This document shows positions 25,811-34,951 of a stretch of 64,000 nucleotides of DNA, piece by piece. Numbering within the stretch: position 1 is the first letter of the stretch; every line of letters starts with the position of its first letter. The translations under genes and the position numbers were made by a program. The stretch covers positions 1 to 64,000 of the forward strand of contig JAUXWT010000090.1 in the NCBI GenBank assembly GCA_030681475.1, in the 5' to 3' direction. The notes below the pieces were generated by a model. The model was given only the letters and a program-made list of their open reading frames with translations. It did not search any database and was not told where the DNA came from. The DNA comes from Bacteroidales bacterium. GTDB lineage: Bacteria; Bacteroidota; Bacteroidia; Bacteroidales; FEN-979.

Positions 25811-26050
25811 AAAATTTTATACCGAGCTTCTCAGTACATGACAAAATTTTGACACAATTTTCAAGATCGTTTATTGACAAGGGATTCAGCAGTGCATGGG
25901 TCAGAAAAATCAACCCAAACTTAAATAAGCTAAAGGCTTTTCGACCATGTTTTTTGATTTTGACAGGATGTCCGTTATTGTTTTTTGCTGCATAAAGACA
26001 AAAAAGAAAATATTTTGAAATCTTTTTGATTCAATAAATGAAATTGTACT

Positions 26051-26058
26051 ACCTTTGA
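26051..26058 (+). promoter_or_regulatory. Promoter -7 element of the restriction-modification operon
   Basis: TACCTTTG matches TAnnTTTG. A TTTG at 26025-26028 lies 22 bp upstream, a little longer than the usual spacing. The XRE start codon is 21 bp downstream. The encoded XRE protein may bind here, by analogy with controller proteins; no operator symmetry is obvious. Confidence 0.55.
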
Positions 26059-26079
26059 CAATATTGGTCAACACACAAA

Positions 26080-26382
26080 ATGTCAACAGTAGGATTGCAA
26101 TTACGGGAATTAAGGGAAAAGGCTGGTTTTTCGTTACGGAAAGCTGCCGTTGCCATTGACGTTGACGTGGCTATATTAAGCAAAATGGAACGTGGCGAAC
26201 GGAAATTCTCAAAAGCGTTGGTTTTAAAATTAGCGGAACTTTACGAAGCAAATTCCGATAAACTGGTGATTGATTATTTAAGTGAAAAAGTACTTTACGA
26301 ATTGGAAGACGAAGAATTTGGACTTGAAGCATTAAAAGCTGCTGAAAAACAGTTGGAGTACAAGAAACAAAACACCCAATGA
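26080..26382 (+). CDS. XRE-family helix-turn-helix regulator
   Basis: A protein of 100 residues. Residues 5-60 form a classic helix-turn-helix of the Cro/XRE type (LRELREKAGFSLRKAAVAI, then DVAILSKMERGER), and the C-terminus is acidic and helical. It is the first gene of the island and overlaps the next start as ATGA. It most likely controls timing of the restriction-modification genes, as controller proteins do elsewhere. The codon and base bias is AT-rich like the rest of the island. Confidence 0.85.
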   Translation: MSTVGLQLRELREKAGFSLRKAAVAIDVDVAILSKMERGERKFSKALVLKLAELYEANSDKLVIDYLSEKVLYELEDEEFGLEALKAAEKQLEYKKQNTQ

Positions 26383-26891
26383 ATAATTTGATAAAACCGG
26401 AATATGAAACATTGATCTTTCAATTCAGAGGCTTCAAAGTGATGATAGATTCTGATTTGGCAGTTTTATACGGGGTTCCGACAAAAGCCTTGAAGCAACA
26501 GGTTAAACGCAATTGTGAACGGTTTCCTGAAGATTTCATGTTTGAACTCACTCAAATTGAGAAAGATGAACTGGTCACAAATTGTGACCGGTTAGCTATA
26601 TTGAAACATTCTTCGGTAAACCCTCTGGCATTTACAGAGCAAGGTGTTTCTATGCTTTCATCCGTGCTGCGTTCCGAAAAAGCGATTAAGATCAATATCG
26701 AAATTATGCGAGCATTTGCACGATACAGGGCATTGTTAAGGGAAAACGAGGAGTTGAAAAAAGAAATTCTGAAACTCGATGCCAAACTCAATCACGCCTT
26801 CAAATTCTTACTCGACAAACTTGATGCCTTGCACCAAAAAGCAATCGAACCCCGTAAACCAATTGGTTTTAAAATTGATAAAAACAAATAA
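26379..26891 (+). CDS. ORF6N domain protein
   Basis: A protein of 170 residues. The first about 95 residues match the ORF6N DNA-binding domain found in phage antirepressor-like proteins (VMIDSDLAVLYGVPTKALKQQ, then RFPEDFMFELT and TEQGVSMLSSVLRSEKAI). The rest is a predicted coiled coil (ENEELKKEILKLDAKL). ORF6N proteins are usually phage- or mobile-element-derived. Its place between the regulator and the methyltransferase of a type III system suggests it was carried with the island. Biochemical role unknown. Confidence 0.85.
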   Translation: MNNLIKPEYETLIFQFRGFKVMIDSDLAVLYGVPTKALKQQVKRNCERFPEDFMFELTQIEKDELVTNCDRLAILKHSSVNPLAFTEQGVSMLSSVLRSEKAIKINIEIMRAFARYRALLRENEELKKEILKLDAKLNHAFKFLLDKLDALHQKAIEPRKPIGFKIDKNK

Positions 26892-26894
26892 GCC

Positions 26895-28577
26895 ATGCCA
26901 ACCCTCCAATTCAAAGGAAAAAACATTATATGGAACCACCATTTGGCTGTTCCGTTCCATACATTGGACGAGGTGCCCGAACTGCACTACAAACCCGAAA
27001 AAGCCAATGGGAATATGATTATTGAGGGCGACAATCTTATTGCCCTTAAAGCACTTTTACCTCAATTTGCAGGAAAGGTTAAGTGCATATATATTGATCC
27101 ACCATACAATACAGGCAAAGAGGAATGGGTTTATAGTGACAAAGTTAATAGTCCATTAATTTCAGAATGGTTAGGGAAAGTTGTAGGAGCAGACGATCTT
27201 AATAAACATGAAAAATGGAGTTGCATGTTTGTCCCACGTATTAAGATTTTAAGAGAATTACTTCAAGATGATGGAATTATAATAATATCATGTGATGATA
27301 ATGAACATCATCATCTAAAGACAATAATGGATGAGATTTATGGTAGTATAAATTTTATTGGCTCCATAATCTGGAAAAATGCAACTGACAACAATCCCAC
27401 AAATATCGCAATAGAGCATGAGTATTTACTAGTATTTGCACGTGATAAAACCAAGTTAGTAAGTGAATGGAAATCTACTATTTCTGATGCAAAGGAAGAA
27501 TTGATAAAAATTGGCAAGGAGCTTACAAATAAATATAAAGAACAAAATGATCTTCAGACTAAATATTCAGAATGGTTTAGAGAAAATAAAAGATTCCTTG
27601 GTAAATTGGATCGTTACAAATATATTGACTTGAATGGTGTTTATACTGGAAGCCAAAGTGTTCACAACCCTGGAAAAGAAGGTTACAGGTACGATATCAT
27701 TCATCCTATCACAATGAAGCCCTGCAAAGAGCCTTTAATGGGATATAGATTTCCAGAAATTACTATGACCGAATTAATAACTGATGGTAAAATTCTATTT
27801 GGTGAGGATGAAGATAAAATTATCGAATTAAAAGTTTATGCCAGTGAGTATGAGGATAAGCTTTCAAGCTATATCGAACTTGATGGTCGTTTAGGTGCAT
27901 ATGATCTTAGAAATCTATTTGATTCTGTTCCTTTTAAAAATCCCAAACCAGTACTATTACTTACTCATATCTTGCCATTTGTCATCCATAAAAATGATAT
28001 AATCCTTGATTCTTTTGCTGGCTCTGGCACTACAATGCACGCCATAATGAAACTCAATAAGGAAGATAGTGGCAAACGTCAATGTATTATGATTCAGATG
28101 CCTGAAAACTCAGAGGCCGAACCTGAAAAAAACATTTGTAAAGACATAACAAGAGAAAGAGTTAAAAGAGCCATTGATAAATACGGTTATGATTCAGGTT
28201 TTAAATATTATCGCCTTGGGATTCCGCTTGATGCAGAAACTCTGCTCGAAGGGCAATTGCCAACCTACAAGCAATTCGCAAAATATGTTTACTACCTGTG
28301 CACAGGCGAAAACCTGGAAGCCGAGGATAAAATTGACGAAGCCGATTTTTACGTGGGTGAACATGGCAAGCAAGCCATTTATCTGGTTTACAAACAGAAC
28401 TATGATACGCTTACTCGTCTTGCATTAAACTTAACACTTGCCGAGAAAATAAAAGAACAACAACCGGGTAAAAAACGGATTGTTTATGCTCCATCATGCT
28501 TTTTAGATGAAGATTATTTAACCGACAACCAGATTGAATACGTGGGAATTCCGTATAATTTATTTCAAAGGAGGTAA
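26895..28577 (+). CDS. mod: Type III restriction-modification methyltransferase (Mod)
   Basis: A protein of 560 residues. The adenine-N6 methyltransferase catalytic motif DPPYNTG lies at residues 68-74 and the S-adenosylmethionine motif DSFAGSGTT at 372-380. This order (motif IV before motif I) is that of the beta class, which includes Mod subunits. The stretch between them (about 165-340) is the likely target-recognition region and is especially AT-rich. Mod gives specificity to the complex and can methylate alone. It starts four bases after the ORF6N gene; the partner Res is two genes downstream. Confidence 0.93.
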   Translation: MPTLQFKGKNIIWNHHLAVPFHTLDEVPELHYKPEKANGNMIIEGDNLIALKALLPQFAGKVKCIYIDPPYNTGKEEWVYSDKVNSPLISEWLGKVVGADDLNKHEKWSCMFVPRIKILRELLQDDGIIIISCDDNEHHHLKTIMDEIYGSINFIGSIIWKNATDNNPTNIAIEHEYLLVFARDKTKLVSEWKSTISDAKEELIKIGKELTNKYKEQNDLQTKYSEWFRENKRFLGKLDRYKYIDLNGVYTGSQSVHNPGKEGYRYDIIHPITMKPCKEPLMGYRFPEITMTELITDGKILFGEDEDKIIELKVYASEYEDKLSSYIELDGRLGAYDLRNLFDSVPFKNPKPVLLLTHILPFVIHKNDIILDSFAGSGTTMHAIMKLNKEDSGKRQCIMIQMPENSEAEPEKNICKDITRERVKRAIDKYGYDSGFKYYRLGIPLDAETLLEGQLPTYKQFAKYVYYLCTGENLEAEDKIDEADFYVGEHGKQAIYLVYKQNYDTLTRLALNLTLAEKIKEQQPGKKRIVYAPSCFLDEDYLTDNQIEYVGIPYNLFQRR

Positions 28578-29426
28578 ATGATGAAAAGAGAATTAGTTAA
28601 ATCATTGACCGATACTTTTCAGGATCATTCTAATACGACTGATAACGGGATTGAATTTTGGTTTGCCCGTGACATTCAGCATTTATTGGGTTACAGCGAA
28701 TGGCGGAATTTCACCAATGTAATTACAAAAGCAAAAACTTCTTGCGAAGTTAGTGGTAACAATATATCCGACCATTTTGTTGACATCAACAAGATGGTCA
28801 ATATCGGGTCGGGCGCTCAAAAACCGGTAGAAGACATTATGCTTACCCGGTATGCCTGTTATCTGATTGCTCAGAATGGCGACCCAAAGAAAGAACCTGT
28901 TGCCTTTGCCCAAAACTACTTTGCGGTTCAAACACGAAAATACGAAATAATCGAACAACGTATAAACGACTGGGAGCGATTACAGGCTCGGGAGAAACTA
29001 AGTCTGTCGGAAAAGGAATTGTCATCAATTATATACGAGCAAACCGGAAGCGACAAGAATTTTGCTATAATCAGAAGTAAAGGCGATGCCGCTTTATTTG
29101 GGGGCAAAACCACCCAACAAATGAAAGACAGATTGGGTGTGCCGAAAGAACGTGCATTAGCAGATTTTCTTCCGACAATTACCATTAAAGCCAAGGACTT
29201 CGCAACTGAAATTACCATTTTTAATGCAAAGGATAAAGTATTGACAACAGAAGGCGAAATATCTGCCGAACATATAAAAAACAACAGAGGCGTTAGAAAG
29301 CTTTTACTTGAGCGCGGTATTAAGCCGGAAGAATTGCCGGCAGAAGAAGACATTAAGAAGTTGGAACGCAGGGTGAAAAGTGAAGAAAAACAAATTGGAA
29401 AGAAACCTGACAAACTCTCTGAATAA
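28578..29426 (+). CDS. dinD: DinD-like DNA-damage-inducible protein
   Basis: A protein of 282 residues matching DinD over its length. The N-terminal BRO-like segment contains IEFWFARDIQHLLGYSEWRNF and the central region KPVEDIMLTRYACYLIAQNGDP, with a charged C-terminal helix. In E. coli DinD is SOS-induced and affects RecA activity. Here it lies between mod and res, with 0-6 bp spacing, so it is probably expressed with them. A role in tempering self-damage by the nuclease is a hypothesis only. Confidence 0.88.
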   Translation: MMKRELVKSLTDTFQDHSNTTDNGIEFWFARDIQHLLGYSEWRNFTNVITKAKTSCEVSGNNISDHFVDINKMVNIGSGAQKPVEDIMLTRYACYLIAQNGDPKKEPVAFAQNYFAVQTRKYEIIEQRINDWERLQAREKLSLSEKELSSIIYEQTGSDKNFAIIRSKGDAALFGGKTTQQMKDRLGVPKERALADFLPTITIKAKDFATEITIFNAKDKVLTTEGEISAEHIKNNRGVRKLLLERGIKPEELPAEEDIKKLERRVKSEEKQIGKKPDKLSE

Positions 29427-29432
29427 ATTATT

Positions 29433-32051
29433 ATGTACTTAAAAAAATATCAGATAAAGGTTGTTAATGCACTCAAGCAGTTTTTGCAAACTGCCCGTGA
29501 CACTAAAACGTCATTTGACATAGCGAAACAGGCTTTGCCTGAAAATATGCGTCATACGCTCAATTGGGTACAAACAACTTTTCAGACCAGCAGTCTTGAT
29601 TACAAAGACCGTTGCACAAATGGGCTTGGAAGCAGCTACCCCCGAATGATTATAAAAGTCCCCACAGGTGGCGGAAAGACCTTGCTTGCAGTGGAAGCAA
29701 TTCGGGAGTATCAGAATCTTTTTGCTCAAAAACGCACAGGACTTGTAGTTTGGATTGTTCCAAGCGAAACCATTTACAGTCAGACAGTCCAAAAAATCAG
29801 AGATAAAGGAAATCCGTTACGCCAATTATTAGATCAATGCAGTGGGAACCGCACCATTATTTTGGAAAAGGGGCAACGTTTAACAACGAATGATATTGAA
29901 GAGAATCTGGTTGTTTTATTTATAATGATTCAATCCATAAGCCGCACCAATGGGAAAGAAGCATTAAAAGTTTTTCAGGACAGTGGCGGTTATGACAGCT
30001 TTTTCCCTGCCGATAATCGGTATGATTTACACGAACAGTTATTAAAGCAAGTTCCAAACCTTGATTTTATATCTCCGCTTGGCACTGAGCAACCCCTTAT
30101 TATGACAAGCCTCGGAAATGCAATACGGGTTGCCAGGCCTTTCATAATTATAGACGAAATACATAAAGTGTTTTCGGACAATGCACGAAAAACCATTGAC
30201 AGCCTGAATCCTGAATTTGTTCTTGGCCTCACCGCAACGCCTAAGCCAGAAATGAATGTTTTGGTTACCATTACAGGGCTTGAACTGAAAGATGAGGAGA
30301 TGGTAAAACTTGACATGCACATACTCCCACCCATAAGCAAACAGGAAAACGACTGGAAAGCAATGGTTAAGGAAATTAAAGAGCATCGTGAAAAGTTAGA
30401 GGGAAAAGCAAAACAGTATCAAAAAGACAATGGGGTTTATATCCGCCCGGCAGCGTTATTGCAAGTTGAAGCTACAGGAAAAGACCAGAGAGGAAAAGGC
30501 AGGGTTCACAGTCTTGATGTTAAAGAATATTTGGTAAGCCTTGAAGTAAGCCCAGATGAAATTGCAATAAAAACAAGTTCTCAAAATGATATTGAAGATG
30601 TAAATTTATTCTCGCAGGATTGCCCGGTACGTTTTATCATAACCAAAGAAGCGTTACGTGAAGGTTGGGATTTTTCGTTTGCTTATATTTTGGGAATTAT
30701 TCCAAATGTTAATTCAAACACAGGAGTAACACAGTTAGTTGGTCGAATTTTAAGACAACCTTTTGCAAGAAAATCGGGAGTTAAAGAATTAGATGAAAGC
30801 TATGTCTATTACACAAAAGGCGATACACGCGAAATATTAGACAGGGTTTCAACCGGCTTTAAAAACGAAGGGCTTGAAGACTTAGTAACAAAACTAAAAT
30901 TCCGTGATAACGAAGCGATAAATGCGACTAAAACTGTAAAGATTAAGAAAGAATTCAGCGAGAAATTTCAAAATTCATTTTACCTGCCTGTTTGGTTAAT
31001 GACTGATAATAAAGGCTTTAAACGAAGATTTAATTATGAAAGTGATATAAAACCCAAAGTTGATTTCTCAAAACTTGAATTATCCGAAGAATATATTACA
31101 AAACTCGAAAATTCTTTAAGTACTGAAACAAAAGAAAGAAAGGCATTTGCAATTACACTTGATGATTCAAGTAAAGCATCATTTATTGAAGAAAAGACCC
31201 AAAGCAATGGCAAAGCGGAAATTAATATTGATTATTTAACGCGTAGGCTGAATGAATTAATAGAAAATCCATTTTTAGCAAGAATTATTGGAACAAGGTA
31301 TTTACAACAAGTTGAAACAAGAGTTGGAAAAGAAAAACTAAAAGAACATTATAGCTTCATTGTTTCACAACTTTGCAAAAAATTTCAGGAGGAAAAAACA
31401 AAACAGGAAGAAGAAATATTTTTACAGGAACTCAAAGCCAAAAATCTTGTACTTGCTGTTTCAGACGAAGAGACCATCGGCTTTAAAGTGCCTAAAGAAG
31501 ACATTATTACTGTTAGTCCTATTCCAAGTACATACAAGTATTATCTTTTCGATGATGTTGAAGTAACTGCAATGAATACGCTTGAAAGAAAAGTTGGCGA
31601 CTTACTTGACAAACAGGAAAAAATTCTTTGGTGGTTCAGAAATAAAGTGAACAGAAAATGGTATTCAATTCAAGGTTGGCAACAACATAAAATACGACCT
31701 GACTTTATTGCTGCAAAAAGAACAGAAGATAATCATTTGGAAATGGTTTACATCATAGAAAGTAAAGGGGAACATTTGCTCGGTAACTTAGATACTACCT
31801 ACAAGAAAAAAGTATTGGATATAATGACAGGGCAAAAACAGCTCAAGAATATTAAAGCATATCAGACACAGATTCCATTTGAAGAATATGTGATAAATGA
31901 CAAAGTTGAATGCTCCCTGATTGAACAAGGGAAAGAAGAAGAAAAATTAAAAGAACTCTTGAAATGTTCTGCTGACATTTATGGTTTCCAATCAGATTTT
32001 CGCCGGAAGGGAAAAGTCCGCATCTTTCGGCATCGGGATCCTGAACACTAG
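29433..32051 (+). CDS. res: Type III restriction endonuclease (Res) with altered C-terminus
   Basis: A protein of 872 residues. The superfamily 2 helicase motor has Walker A PTGGGKT (77-83), a DEIH box (241-244), TATP (267-270) and a later VGRILRQPFARK motif VI. A PD-ExK-type nuclease core lies near 755-780 (RPDFIAAKR, then YIIESKG). With Mod it would form an ATP-dependent restriction complex. The last about 17 residues (RRKGKVRIFRHRDPEH) and the stop codon come from the out-of-frame sequence of a histidine-kinase remnant, so the native C-terminus has been replaced. All recognised motifs remain intact, so activity is plausible. Confidence 0.92.
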   Translation: MYLKKYQIKVVNALKQFLQTARDTKTSFDIAKQALPENMRHTLNWVQTTFQTSSLDYKDRCTNGLGSSYPRMIIKVPTGGGKTLLAVEAIREYQNLFAQKRTGLVVWIVPSETIYSQTVQKIRDKGNPLRQLLDQCSGNRTIILEKGQRLTTNDIEENLVVLFIMIQSISRTNGKEALKVFQDSGGYDSFFPADNRYDLHEQLLKQVPNLDFISPLGTEQPLIMTSLGNAIRVARPFIIIDEIHKVFSDNARKTIDSLNPEFVLGLTATPKPEMNVLVTITGLELKDEEMVKLDMHILPPISKQENDWKAMVKEIKEHREKLEGKAKQYQKDNGVYIRPAALLQVEATGKDQRGKGRVHSLDVKEYLVSLEVSPDEIAIKTSSQNDIEDVNLFSQDCPVRFIITKEALREGWDFSFAYILGIIPNVNSNTGVTQLVGRILRQPFARKSGVKELDESYVYYTKGDTREILDRVSTGFKNEGLEDLVTKLKFRDNEAINATKTVKIKKEFSEKFQNSFYLPVWLMTDNKGFKRRFNYESDIKPKVDFSKLELSEEYITKLENSLSTETKERKAFAITLDDSSKASFIEEKTQSNGKAEINIDYLTRRLNELIENPFLARIIGTRYLQQVETRVGKEKLKEHYSFIVSQLCKKFQEEKTKQEEEIFLQELKAKNLVLAVSDEETIGFKVPKEDIITVSPIPSTYKYYLFDDVEVTAMNTLERKVGDLLDKQEKILWWFRNKVNRKWYSIQGWQQHKIRPDFIAAKRTEDNHLEMVYIIESKGEHLLGNLDTTYKKKVLDIMTGQKQLKNIKAYQTQIPFEEYVINDKVECSLIEQGKEEEKLKELLKCSADIYGFQSDFRRKGKVRIFRHRDPEH

Positions 32052-32394
32052 ACAAAGACTGAGTATTATATATCCGGGAAGGCACAAACTTGAGATTTCC
32101 GATAACGTGAAGGACTTTTGCGTCAGCCTTGAAATTTTATATATCGAGGGTTTGGATGATTATATTTATATCCGCTTCAGCGTTGACAAGAAGCAGGTCA
32201 TGACGCTGATGAGTTTGAAAAGCGTCATGGAAAAACTGCCTGAAAGCAGGTTTATGAGGGTTCACCGGAGTTTCATCATTTCCATGAAAAACGTCAGCAG
32301 CATACGCAATAAATATATCTTTCTCGGGAAGGTAAAAATCCCGGTCGGAGATACCTGCGCTGAGGCGGTTAATTCATGGCTCCCGGGGAAGTAG
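31995..32394 (+). pseudogene. Fused remnant of LytS-type kinase and LytTR response regulator
   Basis: In the frame ending at 32394, the sequence first reads as the last residues of a LytS-type histidine kinase (ASFGIGILNTRQRLSIIYPG plus RHKLEISD, the G2 box and C-terminal end). It then reads as the LytTR DNA-binding domain of its regulator (ILYIEGLDDYIYIRF, MTLMSLKSVMEKLPESRFM, VHRSFIISMKNV). The kinase body, the start of the regulator and its receiver domain are missing. The left edge abuts res and supplies its stop codon. I read this as a two-component pair destroyed at the island's right junction, with a further internal deletion. Confidence 0.85.
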
Positions 32395-32460
32395 GAAAAT
32401 TACCGGGTTTTCCCCATTATTTATTAATATTGCACCTCAACAGGAGATGTTTTCAGTAAG

Positions 32461-33075
32461 ATGAAAAAAAATTTATTTATCGCCTTTGAAGGTATTGACG
32501 GGAGCGGGAAGAGTACACAGGTAAAGCTGTTATCGGAACATTTACAGGAAGCAGGCCATAAAATTTATACGACGGTTGAGCCAACCGACAGTTATATCGG
32601 TTCCATCATCAGGAACATCTTCAATCACAAAATTGAAGCTGACCACCGGACCATTGCCGGCCTCTTTGTTGCAGACAGGCTGGATCATTTACTGAACAAG
32701 TCGGATGGCATCCTCAAAAAGCTGGAGGAGGGTTTCACAGTAATTACCGACAGGTACTATTTTTCTTCCTATGCTTACCACGGCGCTCATATGTCGATGG
32801 ACTGGGTCATTGAGGCAAACTCCCTGAGCGCCGGCCTCCTTCGCCCTGACCTGAATATTTACCTCGACATTTCTCCCGAAACAGGCATGGAGCGGATCAC
32901 CAGCGGCCGCGGTTCGCTGGAACTTTTTGAAACGGCTGAAAACCTTCGCAAAGTGAAGGATAAGTATTTCGAGGCATTTGAAAAGCTGAAATCCGTCGAA
33001 AACATCTTTATCACCAACGGCAACCGCCCCCCGGAATTAATCGCTGGGGACATCTGGAAAGAAATTTCCAAATGA
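32461..33075 (+). CDS. tmk: Thymidylate kinase
   Basis: A protein of 204 residues, usual length, phosphorylating dTMP to dTDP in DNA precursor synthesis. The P-loop FEGIDGSGKST lies at residues 9-19, the DRY motif at VITDRYYFSSYAYHG, and an Arg-containing lid at ITSGRGSLELFE. Base composition returns to the genomic norm here, so this gene marks chromosomal sequence to the right of the restriction island. It stands alone, with no obvious operon partner. Confidence 0.95.
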   Translation: MKKNLFIAFEGIDGSGKSTQVKLLSEHLQEAGHKIYTTVEPTDSYIGSIIRNIFNHKIEADHRTIAGLFVADRLDHLLNKSDGILKKLEEGFTVITDRYYFSSYAYHGAHMSMDWVIEANSLSAGLLRPDLNIYLDISPETGMERITSGRGSLELFETAENLRKVKDKYFEAFEKLKSVENIFITNGNRPPELIAGDIWKEISK

Positions 33076-33730
33076 AGGTGTGCTTCGGAAAATCCCACAT
33101 TTCATGACTATTGATGTCGGTTTTGAAAACAGGTGTCCGATCAAATATTTGTGCATGTATTTTAAAGAAAATGACCTTTACCATCCTTCACTGATGCTAT
33201 TATCTGTGATTGTTGCACATTAGCGTTGTGTTTTGTTACACGAAGAAAATAAAGATGTTATGGAATTTGATCTTGTATCAAAAAAAATTATTGGCTTTTA
33301 TAACCTTCGTGGAGCTTCTTGAAATCTTCGTGGAGCTTCGTGAAATCTCCTGTTTTCCGCACTTTTTAAAATTGCACGCTGAAACACCTTATTTTATTGA
33401 GATGGGTTTTGTGAATGGGTGTCCCATGAGTAACTTTGAGTATGTTCTATTGGCAAAAAACACCTTGCTAATGTATTACCTTTTCATCTTTTACCAATTA
33501 AGCAATAAATACAGGAACGAAATATATATTTATTTTTACTAAGTTATCAAGTGGCCTAACCTCTCTGTGGCTCTCTGTGTCTCCTCCGTGAACTCTGTGT
33601 AACAAATAATTACACTGAGAGCCACAGAGAAGACACTGAGAACCACAGAGAAAAATATTGTGTTATGGAACTTAACCAGATTACTGAGAAAATTACAGGG
33701 TGTCCCATCGCTGAAAACAGGAAAAACACC
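33076..33730. other. Non-coding gap with dispersed repeat
   Basis: A region of about 650 bp between convergent tmk and the MacB-like gene. An open frame at 33210-33542 has no recognisable features and I do not call it. Direct repeats of CTTCGTGGAGCTTC lie around 33307-33345. The right third is the CTCTGTG-type element at 33546-33672. Confidence 0.65.
33546..33672. repeat. CTCTGTG palindromic element, reverse copy of 15500-15622
   Basis: The core is CTCTGTGG/CTCTGTGTCTCC on the left and ACTGAGAGCCACAGAG/ACCACAGAG on the right. Its left flank (TTATCAAGTGGCCTAACC) and right flank (AAAATATTGTGTTATGGAAC) are reverse complements of the right and left flanks of the copy near nuoA. This is a definable element of about 125 bp present in both orientations. 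Confidence 0.85.
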
Positions 33731-34951
33731 CTACTCATACCTCAATGCATCGATCGGGTTCAGCCTTGCGGCTTTCCTCGCCGGGTACCACCCGAAAAAT
33801 ATCCCGATGGCTGAGGCAAACACGAACGACATGAGGATGGACTGGACCGTAATATTAACCGGCCAGGAGAGAATGTTGGCGATAAGCTGTGAAACAATCA
33901 CGCCGAGCGATATCCCGATAAAACCACCCAGCAGGCTGATCATCAGCGCCTCGATTAGGAACTGAAGCAGCACATCGCGGCCACGGGCGCCCACGCTCAT
34001 CCGGATCCCGATCTCGCGGGTACGTTCGGTCACTGAGACCAGCATGATATTCATGATGCCAATACCTCCTACCAGTAAAGAAATACTGGCAATGGTAGCC
34101 AGCAGGACGGTCAGGATGCCGGAGGTGGCTGTTGCTGCTTCGGCAATGTCGGTCTGGGTACGAATAGTGAAATCGGGCTCCTCCGATGGTCCCAGATTGT
34201 GTTTGGCTTTCAGCACATCAGTGATCTCCTGCGAAGCTGCCGGGATCAGGGCTTCTGACCTTGCCGACACCAGCATGCTCTGTATGTGTGTGATGGCCAT
34301 CATCCGTTTCTGAACCGTGCTGAATGGTGCGATCACCACATCATCCTGGTCCTGGCCAAATGCATTCTGCCCTTTTTTTTCGATGGTTCCGATGATCTTG
34401 AAGGGTATCTTGTTGATCCGGATATAATTTCCGACAGGATCGGCGTAGTCGCCAAAAAGATTTGTAATTACAGTCTGCCCGATGATGCATACCTTGGTAG
34501 AGCTGCGGTCGTCAGTCATGGTGAAGAGATTCCCGCTCATGATCTTCAGGTTCCTGATCTCAAAGTAATCGGGATAAACACCGTAAACGGAGGTCCGCCA
34601 GTTCATGTTGCCGTTGACAAGTTGTCCGCTGCTGCGCACCTGAGGGGTGATATATTCGACAGACGGACAGCGTTCGGTGATGGCGTTTACATCTTCCAGC
34701 GTCATTTTTTGCGAAGAGCCTGCTTCCATGCGAACACCCCCGGAGCTGCTGGCCTGCGGGTAAATTATAAGGATGTTGGTCCCAAGCGTTGAGATCTGTG
34801 CCTGGATGCTCTGCTTCGATCCCTGGCCGATGGCCAGCATGGCAATTACGGAAGCCACGCCAATGATGATGCCCAGCATGGTGAGGAATGTCCGCATCTT
34901 GTTTTTTTTCAGCGAACGTATTGCTGCGATCAACAGGTTTTTTATCTTCAT
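33731..34951 (-). CDS. MacB-like ABC transporter permease
   Basis: A protein of 406 residues with the MacB/FtsX topology: one N-terminal membrane helix (residues 20-45), a large periplasmic domain (about 46-280) and three C-terminal helices (about 285-395). The family motifs KMRTFLTMLGIIIGVASVIAM and VTERTREIGIRMSVGA are clear. There is no ATP-binding domain; that is supplied by the next gene, which overlaps the start by four bases. It works with the HlyD-type adaptor and probably the TolC-type channel upstream as a tripartite exporter of unknown substrate. Confidence 0.92.
   Translation of the reverse strand: MKIKNLLIAAIRSLKKNKMRTFLTMLGIIIGVASVIAMLAIGQGSKQSIQAQISTLGTNILIIYPQASSSGGVRMEAGSSQKMTLEDVNAITERCPSVEYITPQVRSSGQLVNGNMNWRTSVYGVYPDYFEIRNLKIMSGNLFTMTDDRSSTKVCIIGQTVITNLFGDYADPVGNYIRINKIPFKIIGTIEKKGQNAFGQDQDDVVIAPFSTVQKRMMAITHIQSMLVSARSEALIPAASQEITDVLKAKHNLGPSEEPDFTIRTQTDIAEAATATSGILTVLLATIASISLLVGGIGIMNIMLVSVTERTREIGIRMSVGARGRDVLLQFLIEALMISLLGGFIGISLGVIVSQLIANILSWPVNITVQSILMSFVFASAIGIFFGWYPARKAARLNPIDALRYE

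Larger units (their letters stand above)
25566..26079. other. Non-coding gap with hairpin and tandem repeats
   Basis: This gap of about 510 bp contains no credible gene. It holds an imperfect hairpin at 25628-25671 with ends GGAGGGTGTCTCC and GATACACCCTCC, related to those at 37062 and 48557. It also holds the 23-bp tandem repeat at 25742-25810 and, at its right end, the promoter of the restriction-modification operon. Base composition becomes clearly AT-rich from about 25,950 onward, marking the left edge of the island. Confidence 0.7.

Noticed and set aside
33210-33542. Open frame of 110 codons between tmk and the MacB-like gene
   Set aside because: No recognisable domain, odd composition, overlap with CTTCGTGGAGCTTC direct repeats and no promoter or start context.
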